Assembly (NCBI RefSeq): GCF_011761985.1
Contig: NZ_JAASQT010000001.1
Span: 620,001 to 684,000 of the forward strand
Length of the DNA stretch: 64,000 nt
Origin: Brevundimonas terrae
GTDB taxonomy: Bacteria; Pseudomonadota; Alphaproteobacteria; Caulobacterales; Caulobacteraceae
Direction of reading: 5' to 3'
Positions 51,716 to 61,328 of this stretch are shown here, piece after piece (within the stretch, counting starts at the first letter, position 1; each line of letters opens with the position of its first letter). The notes below the pieces were generated by a model, which was not told the DNA's origin, did not search any database, and worked only from the letters and a program-made list of their open reading frames with translations. The position numbers and the translations under genes are program-made.

Positions 51716-54229
51716 TCAGACCATCGGCGGAGGGCCAGCCAGAACCTCGCGTTTACCGGCATGGTTGGCGGCCGTGACGACGCCTTCCTGTTCCATACGC
51801 TCGATCAAGGTGGCAGCGCGGTTATAGCCGATCTGGAGGCGGCGCTGGACATAGGAGGTCGAGGCCTTGCGGTCGCGGGTCACGACGGCCACGGCGCGAT
51901 CATACAGATCATCGCCCGAGCCACCGCCTCCTTCGTCACCAAAGGCATTGTCGCCGTCGCCATCCGGTTCATCGGTAATCAAGTCCAGATAGTCCGGCTC
52001 GGCCTGTGCGCGCAGATGCTTGCAGACTTCCTCGACTTCGTTGTCGCCGACAAACGGGCCGTGCAGACGGGTGATGCGACCACCACCGGCCATATAGAGC
52101 ATGTCGCCCTGACCCAGCAGTTGCTCGCCGCCCTGCTCGCCCAGAATGGTGCGGCTGTCGATCTTGGACGTGACCTGGAAGGAAATACGCGTCGGGAAGT
52201 TGGCCTTGATGGTGCCGGTGATGACATCCACCGACGGGCGCTGGGTGGCCATGATGAGGTGGATACCGGCGGCGCGGGCCATCTGCGCCAGACGCTGGAC
52301 GGCACCTTCAACGTCCTTGCCCGCAACCAGCATCAGGTCGGCCATCTCGTCCATCACGACGACTAGGTAGGGCATTTTCTCGGGGCGGATTTTCTCGCTC
52401 TCATAGACCGGACGGCCTTGCTCGTCGAAACCGGTCTGGACGGTGCGCTCGAAATGCTCGCCTTTTTCAGCCGCTTCACGGGCGCGTTCATTATAGCCCG
52501 CGACGTTACGCACACCCAGTTTGGACATGCGGCGATAGCGGTCCTCCATCTCGCGCACAGTCCATTTCAGCGCGACGACCGCCTTTTTCGGATCGGTCAC
52601 GACCGGCGCCAGCAAGTGCGGGATGCCGTCATAGACTGACAGTTCCAGCATCTTGGGGTCGATCATGATGAAGCGACAGTCGGCGGGACTGTAGCGATAC
52701 AGGATCGACAGGATCATCGCGTTGACGCCCACCGACTTACCCGAACCCGTGGTACCGGCGATCAGCAGGTGGGGCATGCGGGCAAGGTCGGCCACATACG
52801 GCTCGCCGCCAATGGTTTCGCCTAGGGCCAACGGCAGAAGATGGGTCTTCTTGTCGTATTCGCCAGACGCCAGCAGATCGCGCAGGAACACGGTCTGGCG
52901 CTTGGCATTGGGCAGTTCGATACCAATGGCATTGCGGCCCTGAACCACCGAGATACGGCAGGCCTGCGCCGACATGGAGCGGGCAATATCGTCGGCCAGA
53001 GCCACGACGCGGCCGTGCTTCACACCCGGTGCAGGCACCAGTTCATAGAGCGTGACCACCGGACCCGGACGAATCTGGTCGATCGTACCGCGCACGCCGA
53101 ACTCCTGAAGGACCTCCTCCAGCATCTTGGCGTTTGATTTCAGCGAGGCCTCGTCGACATTGCCACCGCGCTGCTCGGGCTTGGTCAGGATACCCAGCGA
53201 GGGCAGTTCGAAACCGTTTTCGCTCTCGAAGCGGAAAGCTTGCTGATCGACATCAATGGCGGGTTTGGGCGCCTTGACCGCCGATACCTTGGGCTCGGCT
53301 GTGCGACCGGCCTTGGCCGAGGGCGGAGCAACCGGTGCTGCCTCTTCCCATGGCGGTGGCATCTGGTCTTCGCCGTCATAGTCGTCCTGAGACTGAGCCT
53401 GAGACTGGGGCTGGGGCGCGACGGCCCGTTGTGGCGACAGGCCCGCTGCTGCTGCGGCCTCGGCGGCGGCATGGCTGACCATGGGGGCGTGATCCCCCTG
53501 TGGCGCGTCGTCCATTTCTGGCAGGCGGTGACGGGGTTTACGAACCTCGGCAGCCTTGGGTGCCTTTTCCTTGCGGGCCGGTTTGGCCGCCTTGGCAGGA
53601 ACGCGGACATGGGCGCCTTTTTCGGCGGCCCATCCGGCGGTGTCCTTGAAGTCCATCAGGCGCAGACCGACCGTATAGCCAAGGCACCACAGGCCCGTCA
53701 GGCCAAACAGGACGCCCAGAACAATACGCGCATAGGGCACATGGATAGCGCTCAAACCCTTGGCGGACAGGCCGGTAATCCCGTCACCCCAGATACCGCC
53801 AAGTCCGCTGGCCAGTGGCCAGTGCGCCGGTTGTGCCAGAGCTGAAAACCCTGCCGAGGCCAAAAGCACACCGACAATCGCCGCGAAAATCTTCAAGCGC
53901 GTCGGATGCAGGCGATGCGGCACGGAATCCCCCAGCGCCACACCCACACCAAATGCCCCCACCAGAAGCACAGCCAGCCATGCCCCGAGGCCCAGCGACT
54001 GCATCAACAGGTCGGCCACCACGGCACCGCCACCGCCCATCCAGTTCTTGACCGGCTGAATCGAGGCCGTATTCCAGCTGGGATCCGCCGGATTCCACGA
54101 GGCCAGCGCCACAAGAACCAGACAGGCAAGAACCGCCTGAATGATGCCGCGCACACGCACGGCAAAGGGAGCCGCCCACACGATGCGGACGGTATTGAGG
54201 GACTGCTGGACAAAAGCGGCAGCGGACAT
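51716..54229 (-). CDS. ftsK: DNA translocase FtsK
   Basis: An 837-residue divisome protein. About four transmembrane helices occupy residues 20-190, a Pro/Ala-rich linker follows to about 330, and the motor contains Walker [15 protein letters not shown], Walker [14 protein letters not shown], and a C-terminal gamma winged helix ([29 protein letters not shown]) that reads KOPS sequences. It pumps DNA at the septum toward XerCD-dif. It is the first gene of a - strand run with the lipoprotein and lolA. Confidence 0.97.
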   Translation of the reverse strand: MSAAAFVQQSLNTVRIVWAAPFAVRVRGIIQAVLACLVLVALASWNPADPSWNTASIQPVKNWMGGGGAVVADLLMQSLGLGAWLAVLLVGAFGVGVALGDSVPHRLHPTRLKIFAAIVGVLLASAGFSALAQPAHWPLASGLGGIWGDGITGLSAKGLSAIHVPYARIVLGVLFGLTGLWCLGYTVGLRLMDFKDTAGWAAEKGAHVRVPAKAAKPARKEKAPKAAEVRKPRHRLPEMDDAPQGDHAPMVSHAAAEAAAAAGLSPQRAVAPQPQSQAQSQDDYDGEDQMPPPWEEAAPVAPPSAKAGRTAEPKVSAVKAPKPAIDVDQQAFRFESENGFELPSLGILTKPEQRGGNVDEASLKSNAKMLEEVLQEFGVRGTIDQIRPGPVVTLYELVPAPGVKHGRVVALADDIARSMSAQACRISVVQGRNAIGIELPNAKRQTVFLRDLLASGEYDKKTHLLPLALGETIGGEPYVADLARMPHLLIAGTTGSGKSVGVNAMILSILYRYSPADCRFIMIDPKMLELSVYDGIPHLLAPVVTDPKKAVVALKWTVREMEDRYRRMSKLGVRNVAGYNERAREAAEKGEHFERTVQTGFDEQGRPVYESEKIRPEKMPYLVVVMDEMADLMLVAGKDVEGAVQRLAQMARAAGIHLIMATQRPSVDVITGTIKANFPTRISFQVTSKIDSRTILGEQGGEQLLGQGDMLYMAGGGRITRLHGPFVGDNEVEEVCKHLRAQAEPDYLDLITDEPDGDGDNAFGDEGGGGSGDDLYDRAVAVVTRDRKASTSYVQRRLQIGYNRAATLIERMEQEGVVTAANHAGKREVLAGPPPMV

Positions 54230-54382
54230 GAAGGCGGACCTCCGGCAAGACTAGACTGTCTTGTGACCGATCAGGGTTAATGTCCTATTTACCAGCGCCC
54301 GACGTGACCAAGTTTGACCTTTACAACCACAGGCTCGATCACAGGACTGGACGTGACGACGCAATGAGGCGACACAGACCCT

Positions 54383-55633
54383 ATGAGCGGTTCTGATTAC
54401 GACATCATCATCGCGGGAGCCGGTCTTGCCGGTGCCGCCTTTGCCCTGGCCGCTGCACAGGGTGGTCTCAAGGTTGTGGTGGTGGATCCCCAGCCTTTCG
54501 AGAACCAGTTGGCGGCGACCTTTGACGGTCGCTCGACCGCCATCGCCTATTCGACCTTCCGGATGCTGGACGCGCTGGGCATGGGCGAGAGCCTGCGTCC
54601 GCATGCCTGCCGGATGGACCATATTCTGGTGACCGACGGCCAACGCCCCAGCGCCTCCAGCCGCCCCCCCTCTCCGGCCTTTATCCGTTTCGATGCCGAC
54701 GAGATCGGCGACCGCAACGGCGGCGAGCCGCTGGGCTATATGCTGGAAAACCGCCGCATCCGTCAGGCTCTGGCCGAGGCCCTGCCCAAGGCGGGCGTAG
54801 AGATGATTACCCCCGCCTCGCTCAAAAAGGTCGATGTGGAGCCGGGCCATGCCTGCGTGACCCTGAATGACGGTCGCACCCTAGAGGCTCCGCTGGTTGT
54901 GGGGGCCGAAGGGCGCGGATCGACCGTACGCCGCGAGGCCGGTATCCAAACACTGGGATGGACCTACAAACAGTCGGGCGTGGTCTGTACCGTCAAGCTG
55001 GGTCGTGACCACGGCAATGTCGCCCACGAATATTTCCTGCCCGATGGTCCGTTCGCCATCCTGCCGCTGACCGAACAACGCGTCTCGCTGGTCTGGACCG
55101 AAAGCACCCGCCGCGCCGAGGCCCTAAAGGTCTGCTCCGACGAGGCGTTTCATGCCCATCTGTTCCGTCGCTTTGGCGAGTTCCTCGACAGTGTCGAGGT
55201 GGTCGGCCCGCGCTTTGTCTATCCGCTCAGCCTGCAACTGGCCGATAATCTGATCGCGCCGCGCATGGCCATTATGGGCGATGCCGCCCACGGCGTGCAC
55301 CCCGTCGCCGGTCAGGGCCTGAACATGGGCCTGAAGGATGCGGCCGCCTTGGCCGAGGTGCTGACCGAAGCCATGCGTCTAGGCGAGGATATCGGTTCGG
55401 AACTGGTGCTGGAACGCTATGCCCGCTGGCGCCGGTTCGACAATGCGGTGCTGTCGGCTGGTTTTGACGGCTTCGTGCGCCTGTTCTCCAACGACATCCC
55501 CCCGCTGCGCCTTGCCCGCGACGCCGGTATGGCCGTCGTCAACCGCATCGGCCCCCTGCGCCGCGCCTTCATGCACGAAGCCGGCGGCGCCACCGGCGAC
55601 CTCCCCCGGCTTCTTAGAGGTGAGGCTCTTTGA
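54383..55633 (+). CDS. UbiH/UbiF/VisC-family FAD monooxygenase
   Basis: A 416-residue flavin hydroxylase of ubiquinone synthesis. The FAD motif DIIIAGAGLAGAAFALAAA is at about residues 7-25, DGRSTAIAYSTFRMLDALG and the second flavin motif APRMAIMGDAAHGVHPVAGQGLNMGLKDAAALAEVL are both diagnostic. Which ring position it hydroxylates (UbiH, UbiF, UbiL type) cannot be said from sequence alone. Divergent from ftsK. Tandem hairpins cover its stop codon. Confidence 0.93.
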   Translation: MSGSDYDIIIAGAGLAGAAFALAAAQGGLKVVVVDPQPFENQLAATFDGRSTAIAYSTFRMLDALGMGESLRPHACRMDHILVTDGQRPSASSRPPSPAFIRFDADEIGDRNGGEPLGYMLENRRIRQALAEALPKAGVEMITPASLKKVDVEPGHACVTLNDGRTLEAPLVVGAEGRGSTVRREAGIQTLGWTYKQSGVVCTVKLGRDHGNVAHEYFLPDGPFAILPLTEQRVSLVWTESTRRAEALKVCSDEAFHAHLFRRFGEFLDSVEVVGPRFVYPLSLQLADNLIAPRMAIMGDAAHGVHPVAGQGLNMGLKDAAALAEVLTEAMRLGEDIGSELVLERYARWRRFDNAVLSAGFDGFVRLFSNDIPPLRLARDAGMAVVNRIGPLRRAFMHEAGGATGDLPRLLRGEAL

Positions 55634-55806
55634 GCCTCCGAGCCGCACGGCGGCTCGCCGCTACGTTCGCGACGCGGTCGCTCACTGCTTGAGCGGATTT
55701 TAAAAGCAAACCCTTTTCAAGGTCGCGCTTGGCATCGCGCGGCTGAAAGCCCGCGCGTCAGCAGGCCCGCCTTGCTTCATCCCACCTGTGTCTTGCGCTC
55801 AAGCAG
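55622..55806. other. Structured intergenic region after the Ubi gene
   Basis: GAGGCTC-TTT-GAGCCTC (55622-55638) spans the stop codon, followed directly by GAGCCG/CGGCTC (55640-55656). An 11-bp perfect inverted repeat CTGCTTGAGCG (55685-55695) / CGCTCAAGCAG (55796-55806) encloses about 100 nt that contain a further 7-bp hairpin CGCGCGG (55736-55742) / CCGCGCG (55751-55757). No gene is seen to 55855. It could be a stable small RNA or a palindromic repeat element. Confidence 0.5.
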
Positions 55807-55854
55807 CAAGCCCCCGCGGGGCGAGCGATAGCGCGGCGCGTAGCGCCAACCGCA

Positions 55855-55889
55855 AAAGGGCCGCCAGCTTTGCTGGCGGCCCTTTATGC
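55855..55889. terminator. Intrinsic terminator between convergent genes
   Basis: Perfect 14-bp AAAGGGCCGCCAGC / GCTGGCGGCCCTTT stem with a 3-nt loop. It lies downstream of the Trm112-like gene on the - strand and of the structured region on the + strand. Confidence 0.85.
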
Positions 55890-55910
55890 GAAACTAAAAA
55901 AGCTAGAAGT

Positions 55911-56108
55911 TTAGTCTTCTAAACTTCTAGCATCTTCGACCAGCATGATCGGCACGCCTTCGCGGATCGGGAAGGCCAGTTTGGCTCCCACCGAGATCAG
56001 CTCGTTGCGCTCGCGGTCATAGGTCAGGCGACCCCGCGTGACCGGACAGATCAGGACTTCCAGCAGGCGCGGGTCCACGGTGACGGGGGTGTTGAAATCA
56101 TCGCTCAT
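55911..56108 (-). CDS. Trm112-family small protein
   Basis: A 65-residue protein: [47 protein letters not shown] is the compact Trm112/YcaR fold. Only one Cys of the usual zinc site remains (LICPV). In eukaryotes Trm112 activates methyltransferases; bacterial members are of unknown partner. It is the distal gene of a - strand run with a LON-domain and a thioredoxin-TPR gene. Confidence 0.92.
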   Translation of the reverse strand: MSDDFNTPVTVDPRLLEVLICPVTRGRLTYDRERNELISVGAKLAFPIREGVPIMLVEDARSLED

Positions 56109-56145
56109 AGGCGGGTTCTAACCTTATGGTGTCCTCTGGCCAAGA

Positions 56146-56805
56146 CTATTGCACGCTCGGCGGCAGGTCTTCGTCGCTATGCCCTGCGCCGTCAATCTGT
56201 AACAGGGCCGTCAGCACCGCGTTGCGCTCGTGCAGGTGGCGAGCCTCGATCAGGGCCTGCTTCTCGGCTGGCTCGAACGGCAAGCCCATGGACAGGCTGT
56301 TGATCAGGGCCTCTGCCGGAGCGGCGCGTGCCGTGTCCCAGTCAATATCCAGCCCTCGCCCGCCCAGATAGGGCCGCAAGACATCCAGAAAATGGTCGCG
56401 GTCGAAGTTTTCATACGGGTCCGGCCCGTCCAGATCGTGCTCGTATTCGGCAAAGTCGGCCCTCACCTGACGATAGGGGGCCTTGGTCTGGATTTCGGTC
56501 GCAATGCGAAAACGCGATATACCCGTCAGGGTAATCAGGTAGCGCCCGTCAGACGTCTCGGCAAAGCTGGTAATGCGTCCGGCACAGCCCACCCGCATCA
56601 GGGGCGGTCGCTCGCCTGCGAGGCCGATGCTCTGGATCATGCCGACAATCCGGTCGCCGGCCATGGCATCATCGACCATGTTCAGATAGCGCGGCTCGTA
56701 AACATTGAGCGGCAACTGTCCTCGCGAGAGCAGGATGACTCCGGGCAAGGGGAAGACCGGAATGACCTGTGGCAGGTCCGACGATCTGACATAACCCTGA
56801 GCCAT
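56146..56805 (-). CDS. LON peptidase N-terminal domain protein
   Basis: A 219-residue protein consisting of the substrate-binding domain of Lon without ATPase or protease: IPVFPLPGVILLSRGQLPLNVYEPRYLNMVDDAMAGDRIVGMIQS is characteristic. It probably binds unfolded proteins or peptides. It lies 11 bp after the thioredoxin-TPR gene and before the Trm112-like gene; this triplet is conserved in alphaproteobacteria and hints at a shared proteostasis role. Confidence 0.93.
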   Translation of the reverse strand: MAQGYVRSSDLPQVIPVFPLPGVILLSRGQLPLNVYEPRYLNMVDDAMAGDRIVGMIQSIGLAGERPPLMRVGCAGRITSFAETSDGRYLITLTGISRFRIATEIQTKAPYRQVRADFAEYEHDLDGPDPYENFDRDHFLDVLRPYLGGRGLDIDWDTARAAPAEALINSLSMGLPFEPAEKQALIEARHLHERNAVLTALLQIDGAGHSDEDLPPSVQ

Positions 56806-56816
56806 CCCCAGCTATC

Positions 56817-57713
56817 CTATCCGAACAATAGCGACGACAGACGGCGTCGGCCGTCCTTGGAAACATCGCTCATAGTGCCCGCCGCATCAAACACGACCAG
56901 CAACTCCTTACGGGCGGCCTGATCGTTCCATTCGCGGTCGGCTTCGATGATGTTCAGCAGTTCGTTGACGGCGCCTTCAAAATTACCCGCTGCCGCAAGG
57001 TCTTGGGCCAGCTCGAAACGGGTCTGGTGATCCATCGGATTGGCCGACAGCTTGGCCTGAAGTTCGGCACTGGCCCCCGAAGCCTTGGAGGCGAGGTTCA
57101 GCTGGGCGCGTACGGCCTGAACCGACGGCTCCTTGGAATCTGCGGGTGCCATGTCGATGGTCTGGGCGGCCTGTTCCATATCGCCGTCGGCCAGATAGAC
57201 CTTGGCCATACCGGCAATGGCTTTCTCGTTCTTCGGGTCCAGTGTCAGGGCTTGGGCAAAGGCCTGTGCGGCCCCGCCCAGATCGGCCAGCGTCAGGGAT
57301 TCCTCGCCCAGAGCCAGCAATTGCTCGACATCGGGATTGTCACCCTTGCCACCGGTCAGGCGGTCGATGAAGGCCTTGATCTGGCTTTCGGGAACCGCGC
57401 CCTGGAAGCCGTCAACCGGCTGGCCGTTCACAAAGGCATAGACGGTCGGGATCGATTGCACCCGCAGTTGGCCCGCATAGGCCGGGTTCGCATCGACGTC
57501 GATCTTGACCATCTTGACCGCACCACCAGCCGCGCGGACGTTCTTTTCCAACAGCGGGCCGAGCGTACGGCACGGGCCGCACCATGTGGCCCAGAAGTCA
57601 ACGATCACAGGCTGGGTCTTGGAGGCCTCGACCACATCGCGCATGAAGGTGGCGTCCGTACCATCAACAATCAGATCGGACGGCGGGTTGGCGGACGGAT
57701 CGGAAAGGCTCAT
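56817..57713 (-). CDS. Thioredoxin-TPR co-chaperone (CnoX/YbbN-like)
   Basis: A 298-residue protein with an N-terminal thioredoxin domain (active site WCGPC, C45 and C48, in VDFWATWCGPCRTLGP) and a C-terminal helical TPR domain (about 125-290, including LGEESLTLADLGGAAQAFAQALTLDPKNEKAIAGMAKVYL). This is the CnoX/YbbN layout; CnoX holds unfolding proteins and passes them to GroEL and DnaK. Unlike E. coli YbbN the CGPC pair is intact, so redox activity is likely. First gene of the run with the LON-domain and Trm112 genes. Confidence 0.93.
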   Translation of the reverse strand: MSLSDPSANPPSDLIVDGTDATFMRDVVEASKTQPVIVDFWATWCGPCRTLGPLLEKNVRAAGGAVKMVKIDVDANPAYAGQLRVQSIPTVYAFVNGQPVDGFQGAVPESQIKAFIDRLTGGKGDNPDVEQLLALGEESLTLADLGGAAQAFAQALTLDPKNEKAIAGMAKVYLADGDMEQAAQTIDMAPADSKEPSVQAVRAQLNLASKASGASAELQAKLSANPMDHQTRFELAQDLAAAGNFEGAVNELLNIIEADREWNDQAARKELLVVFDAAGTMSDVSKDGRRRLSSLLFG

Positions 57714-57794
57714 TAATTTCGGCTCCCAGCACGAAACACAAAAACATTAGTCCACCAGATGGTTCTGATGCGGGCCAGACTCAAGACCCGTGCA

Positions 57795-58355
57795 TCAAAC
57801 GATACGCTCCATCGCCTCGAAATCGACTACAAATTCCGGCCGATCCAGCGTTTCCAGAAAACGCCGGAAATCTGCCTGTGCCAGCGCCGTTGTGGCGGTG
57901 TTGACCAGCGGGTGGAAGTTGACGATCTCCGCCTCCCACAAGGCGCGGTCCAGAACAAAGGTCACGCTCTGGTCGGGGTCATTGATCAGGCCCAGCGCCG
58001 TCACAGAACCCGGTCGCACCCCCAGATATTGCCACATCAGTTGCTCATTGCCGAAGGATAGCCGATCCGAGCCCAACACCTTATGGGCGCGCTTTAAGTC
58101 GATCACCGTGTCCTGTGCGGCAGAGATCAGCCACAGGCGGCCCTTCTTGTCCTTGAGGAACAGATTCTTGGTGTGAGCCCCCGGCATGTCGGCCTTGAGC
58201 TCCAGCCCCTCCTCCACGCGGAAGACGGCGGGGTGGTCGTGGGTAGTCTGTTCAATTTCGTGCGCCGCCAGATAGGCCAGAAGGCTGTTCCGGTCATATG
58301 CTGGCACGGTCTGGATCGGGGCGTCGGGCGATAAAGCGTCGGTTACGTCAGTCAT
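57795..58355 (-). CDS. Prolyl-tRNA deacylase, ProXp-ala/YbaK family
   Basis: A 186-residue trans-editing protein. The YbaK-type fold shows in [37 protein letters not shown] with the catalytic-lysine segment [10 protein letters not shown], and [29 protein letters not shown], which is typical of the stand-alone PrdX/ProXp-ala group that removes Ala from misacylated tRNA-Pro. It is alone on the - strand, divergent from a DUF6065 gene. Confidence 0.92.
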   Translation of the reverse strand: MTDVTDALSPDAPIQTVPAYDRNSLLAYLAAHEIEQTTHDHPAVFRVEEGLELKADMPGAHTKNLFLKDKKGRLWLISAAQDTVIDLKRAHKVLGSDRLSFGNEQLMWQYLGVRPGSVTALGLINDPDQSVTFVLDRALWEAEIVNFHPLVNTATTALAQADFRRFLETLDRPEFVVDFEAMERIV

Positions 58356-58428
58356 GACCTTGTCGAGCAGGGTGAAGCACCGTTAGGGGAAGAAGATAGA
58401 ACCAACCGATAGCCTGTGGAGCCGAGAC

Positions 58429-59169
58429 TTGGAACTGGAATGCTATCCGATGCACGCGCGGCCGTGCGATCTGGTGCCGGGTCGCCAGTCGCGCGACTGG
58501 ATGGATGCCTTTGCGGCGCGCCACCCCTATCGCTGCCTGCCCTTGAACATGGCCAACACCACCGGATGGGAAATCCTGTGCCCGTTCGGCTTTACAGCAG
58601 AATGGAATGGTGGCCCGTCCCAGACCGACATCACCATCACGCCTGACCATCCGGTGCCGGATCTGGCGCATTTCGTGACCTCGCACTTCTCGCGCGGGAT
58701 CATCACCATGCACCCGCAATATCTTTTCCGCACCCCGCCGGGCTGGGGTCTGATTGCACAGGGCGCGCCCAACCTCATCAAGGACGGCATCCAGCCTCTG
58801 GTCGGTGTGGTCGAGACGGACTGGCTGCCCTTCCCCTTCACGATGAACTGGATGTTCACCCGTCCGGGGCGCGTGAAGTTCGCCAAGGGCGAGCCGTTCT
58901 GCTTCATCCTGCCGATCGAGCATCGCAAGCTGGAAGATATGCAGCCGGTGATCCGCACGCTGGAATCCAATCCGGTGATGAGAGACCAGTTCGACGCGTG
59001 GAACCGCGCGCGCACAGACTTTAACAACCGTCTGGCCAATCACGACCCCGCAGCCGTGAAAGAGGCTTGGCAGCGTTATTACTTCAAGGGCGAAGTGCCC
59101 GAGGAACTGGGCACGGCACCAGAAACCCACGCCAATAAGCGCCGTCTGAAAACGCCCCGTATTGGCTAA
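58429..59169 (+). CDS. DUF6065-type protein of unknown function
   Basis: A 246-residue soluble protein. Trp-rich stretches such as CPFGFTAEWNGGPSQTDITITPD, FSRGIITMHPQYLFRTPPGWGLIAQGAPN and TDWLPFPFTMNWMFTRPG match the uncharacterised DUF6065 family. I see no catalytic motif. Its only sensible start is TTG at 58429, with GGAG 7 bp upstream; a stop codon lies in frame at 58384. It ends at a strong terminator. Confidence 0.8.
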   Translation: MELECYPMHARPCDLVPGRQSRDWMDAFAARHPYRCLPLNMANTTGWEILCPFGFTAEWNGGPSQTDITITPDHPVPDLAHFVTSHFSRGIITMHPQYLFRTPPGWGLIAQGAPNLIKDGIQPLVGVVETDWLPFPFTMNWMFTRPGRVKFAKGEPFCFILPIEHRKLEDMQPVIRTLESNPVMRDQFDAWNRARTDFNNRLANHDPAAVKEAWQRYYFKGEVPEELGTAPETHANKRRLKTPRIG

Positions 59170-59189
59170 AACCTATCGGCTAAGGCATC

Positions 59190-59226
59190 AAAAAAGCCCG
59201 CTTCCTTATCGGAGGCGGGCTTTTTT
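59190..59226. terminator. Bidirectional intrinsic terminator
   Basis: AAAAAAGCCCGCTTCC / GGAGGCGGGCTTTTTT, with a 5-nt loop. It separates the DUF6065 gene from the convergent response regulator. Confidence 0.93.
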
Positions 59227-59242
59227 ATAACGTGTCTGCCGA

Positions 59243-59929
59243 TCAGGGCTGAAGGCGATAGCCACCCGCATCGGTCAGCAACAGACGGGCCTGACCCGGC
59301 TCTGCCTCGATCTTCTGGCGCAGACGATAGATATGGGTTTCCAGCGTGTGCGTGGTCACACCCGCATTATAGCCCCACACCTCGGTCAGCAGCTCTTCGC
59401 GCGATACCGGCTTGGAGCCCGCGCGATAGAGGTATTTGAGGATGTTGGTTTCTTTTTCGGTCAACCGCACTTTCTTGCCCGAAGCGTCCACCATGATCTT
59501 GGAGGCCGGCCGGAACTCGTAAGGGCCGATCTGGAAGACGGCGTCCTCGGACTGTTCGTGGCTGCGAAGATGGGCGCGGATACGGGCCAGCAGGACAGCA
59601 AACCGGAAAGGCTTGGTCACATAGTCATTGGCACCGGAATCCAGCCCCAGAATGGCGTCGGAATCCGACGACTGTCCGGTCAGCATAATCACCGGCGTCG
59701 AAACACCGGCCTTGCGGATCAGGCGGCAGGCCTCGCGGCCATCCATGTCCGGCAAGTCTACGTCCAACAGGATCAGGTCAGCGCGGGATTCCCGTGCCTG
59801 CTTGATCCCGTCCGTCGCATTAGCGACCTGAACAGGGCGGAATTCTTCGTGGATCGCGAGCTGCTCTGCGAGGGCTTCGCGCAGATCGTCGTCGTCGTCG
59901 ATGATCAGGATCGTCTTTGGCGTCGGCAT
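59243..59929 (-). CDS. OmpR-family response regulator
   Basis: A 228-residue two-domain regulator. The receiver has acidic pocket DDDDD at 11-15, phospho-acceptor Asp56 in LLLDVDLPDMDG and the conserved Lys in YVTKPFR; the C-terminal winged helix contains LTEKETNILKYLYRAGSKPVSREELLTEVWGYNAGVTTHTLETHIYRLRQKIE. It has some resemblance to CenR, an essential envelope regulator of Caulobacter whose gene is near the origin, but this is not certain. No histidine kinase gene is adjacent. The start at 59929 is preferred over 59971. Confidence 0.93.
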   Translation of the reverse strand: MPTPKTILIIDDDDDLREALAEQLAIHEEFRPVQVANATDGIKQARESRADLILLDVDLPDMDGREACRLIRKAGVSTPVIMLTGQSSDSDAILGLDSGANDYVTKPFRFAVLLARIRAHLRSHEQSEDAVFQIGPYEFRPASKIMVDASGKKVRLTEKETNILKYLYRAGSKPVSREELLTEVWGYNAGVTTHTLETHIYRLRQKIEAEPGQARLLLTDAGGYRLQP

Positions 59930-60001
59930 AACCAGACAATGGCGACCCAAACCGTCTAAGCCAAGGGGCACGAACCGTAATAGGGGCGATTACAGCCGAT
60001 T

Positions 60002-60688
60002 TTACCTATTTCTCTGCCCAAACAGTGCCGAACCGACACGAACATGGGTGGCACCACAGGCAATTGCCGCCTCGAAGTCACCGCTCATGCCCATAGAGAC
60101 AACCGAAACCCCATTGCGGTCGGCAATGGTTTTCAGCGCACGGAAATGCGGGACCGGATCTTCATCGGCGGGCGGGATACACATCACGCCTTCGACCATC
60201 AGCCCGTATGTATCGCGCGCTAGAGCGATCATGGCATCGGCATCGGCAGGCAAGACGCCTGCCTTTTGCGGTTCGGCCCCCGTATTGACCTGAACCAGCA
60301 CGCGGATGTTCTGGCCCGACTTGGCGATGGCCTCCGCCAGTGCCTTGGCCAGTTTCTCGCGGTCGAGGGTTTCGATGACATCGAACAGTTTGACCGCTTC
60401 CAGCGCCTTATTGGTCTGGAGCGGGCCGATCAGGCGCAATTCCAGCCCGTCGCGCTGATGCGCCCAGTGCTGATAGGCCTCCTGCACGCGGTTTTCGCCA
60501 AATACGCGCTGGCCGGTCGCCAGGGCCGCCGAAAGAGCCTCGAGGCTCTGGGTCTTGCTGACCGCCGTCAGGATGACCGAAGACGGGTCGCGTCCGGCCT
60601 TAACACAGGCGGTTTCGATCTGGCCGCGCACCTGCGCAAAGTTTTCAAGGATGGACGACGCCGAAAAAGCAGGATTAGTGACGCTCAT
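60002..60688 (-). CDS. YggS-family PLP homeostasis protein
   Basis: A 228-residue PLP-binding protein without known enzymatic activity, important for vitamin B6 and amino-acid balance. The PLP lysine is in ILTAVSKTQ, and FGENRVQEAYQHW, LIGPLQTNKALEAV, VQVNTGAEPQKAG and SMGMSGDFEAAI are all conserved. The ATG at 60688 has GGAGAAAGAC before it. It shares start-codon bases with the divergent ThiE-like gene (CATG at 60686-60689). Confidence 0.95.
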   Translation of the reverse strand: MSVTNPAFSASSILENFAQVRGQIETACVKAGRDPSSVILTAVSKTQSLEALSAALATGQRVFGENRVQEAYQHWAHQRDGLELRLIGPLQTNKALEAVKLFDVIETLDREKLAKALAEAIAKSGQNIRVLVQVNTGAEPQKAGVLPADADAMIALARDTYGLMVEGVMCIPPADEDPVPHFRALKTIADRNGVSVVSMGMSGDFEAAIACGATHVRVGSALFGQRNR

Positions 60689-61328
60689 GTCTTTCTCCGG
60701 TGACGCAGACATCCTTACACAGACCGCCTTGGCACTAGCGCGTCGCTCGGGCGGTGTCAGCCCGCGCGGACATTCTTTGCCGCCGCTGCTGTTCTTTACC
60801 GATCCTGATCGTACCCCCGAACCGTGGAAGATTGCGCAAAATCTTCCGCAAGGCAGTGCCGTAGTCTATCGCGCCTTTTCGCACCCCGATGCCGAAGCGA
60901 CGGGTTTGAAACTGCGCGCCGCCTGTGATCGGGCCGGGATCAGGCTTCTGGTCGGCAAGGACGAGGCGCTGGCCACCACCATTAAGGCCGACGGTCTGCA
61001 TTTGCCGGAAATTGATATGGCCCGGGCCGAACACTTGGCGAAGCAGTATCCGCACTGGCTGTTGACCTGTGCCCTGCATGGACCGCTGGAAGGACGCAGC
61101 GCCACGGGGCTGGATGCCTTTGTCGTCTCGCCCGTCTTTACGGCGGGCGGAGCCTCGCGCGCCAAGCCCGATCTGGGGATTGAAGCGTTTACGCAGATTA
61201 TCGACGCCCTGCCCTGTCCTGCCTACGGATTGGGCGGCATCCATCCGGCCAATGCGGCACAGCTATTGACCACGCGCGCATGCGGTATCGCAGGCGTCGA
61301 GGCGATCAGTCGGGCCTTCAGCCGCTGA
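60687..61328 (+). CDS. Thiamine-phosphate-synthase-like (ThiE/TenI) protein
   Basis: A 213-residue TIM-barrel protein of the ThiE/TenI type. PPLLFFTDPDRTPEPW, GIRLLVGKDEALATTIKADGLHLPE, FVVSPVFTAGGASRAKPDLG and PAYGLGGIHPANAAQLL trace the barrel and the phosphate-binding end. Some ThiE residues (the usual NDR/D in the second strand) differ, so it may be a TenI-like homologue rather than the true synthase. No other thi genes are near. The ATG at 60687 overlaps the yggS start; a GTG near 60755 is an alternative. Confidence 0.8.
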   Translation: MSFSGDADILTQTALALARRSGGVSPRGHSLPPLLFFTDPDRTPEPWKIAQNLPQGSAVVYRAFSHPDAEATGLKLRAACDRAGIRLLVGKDEALATTIKADGLHLPEIDMARAEHLAKQYPHWLLTCALHGPLEGRSATGLDAFVVSPVFTAGGASRAKPDLGIEAFTQIIDALPCPAYGLGGIHPANAAQLLTTRACGIAGVEAISRAFSR

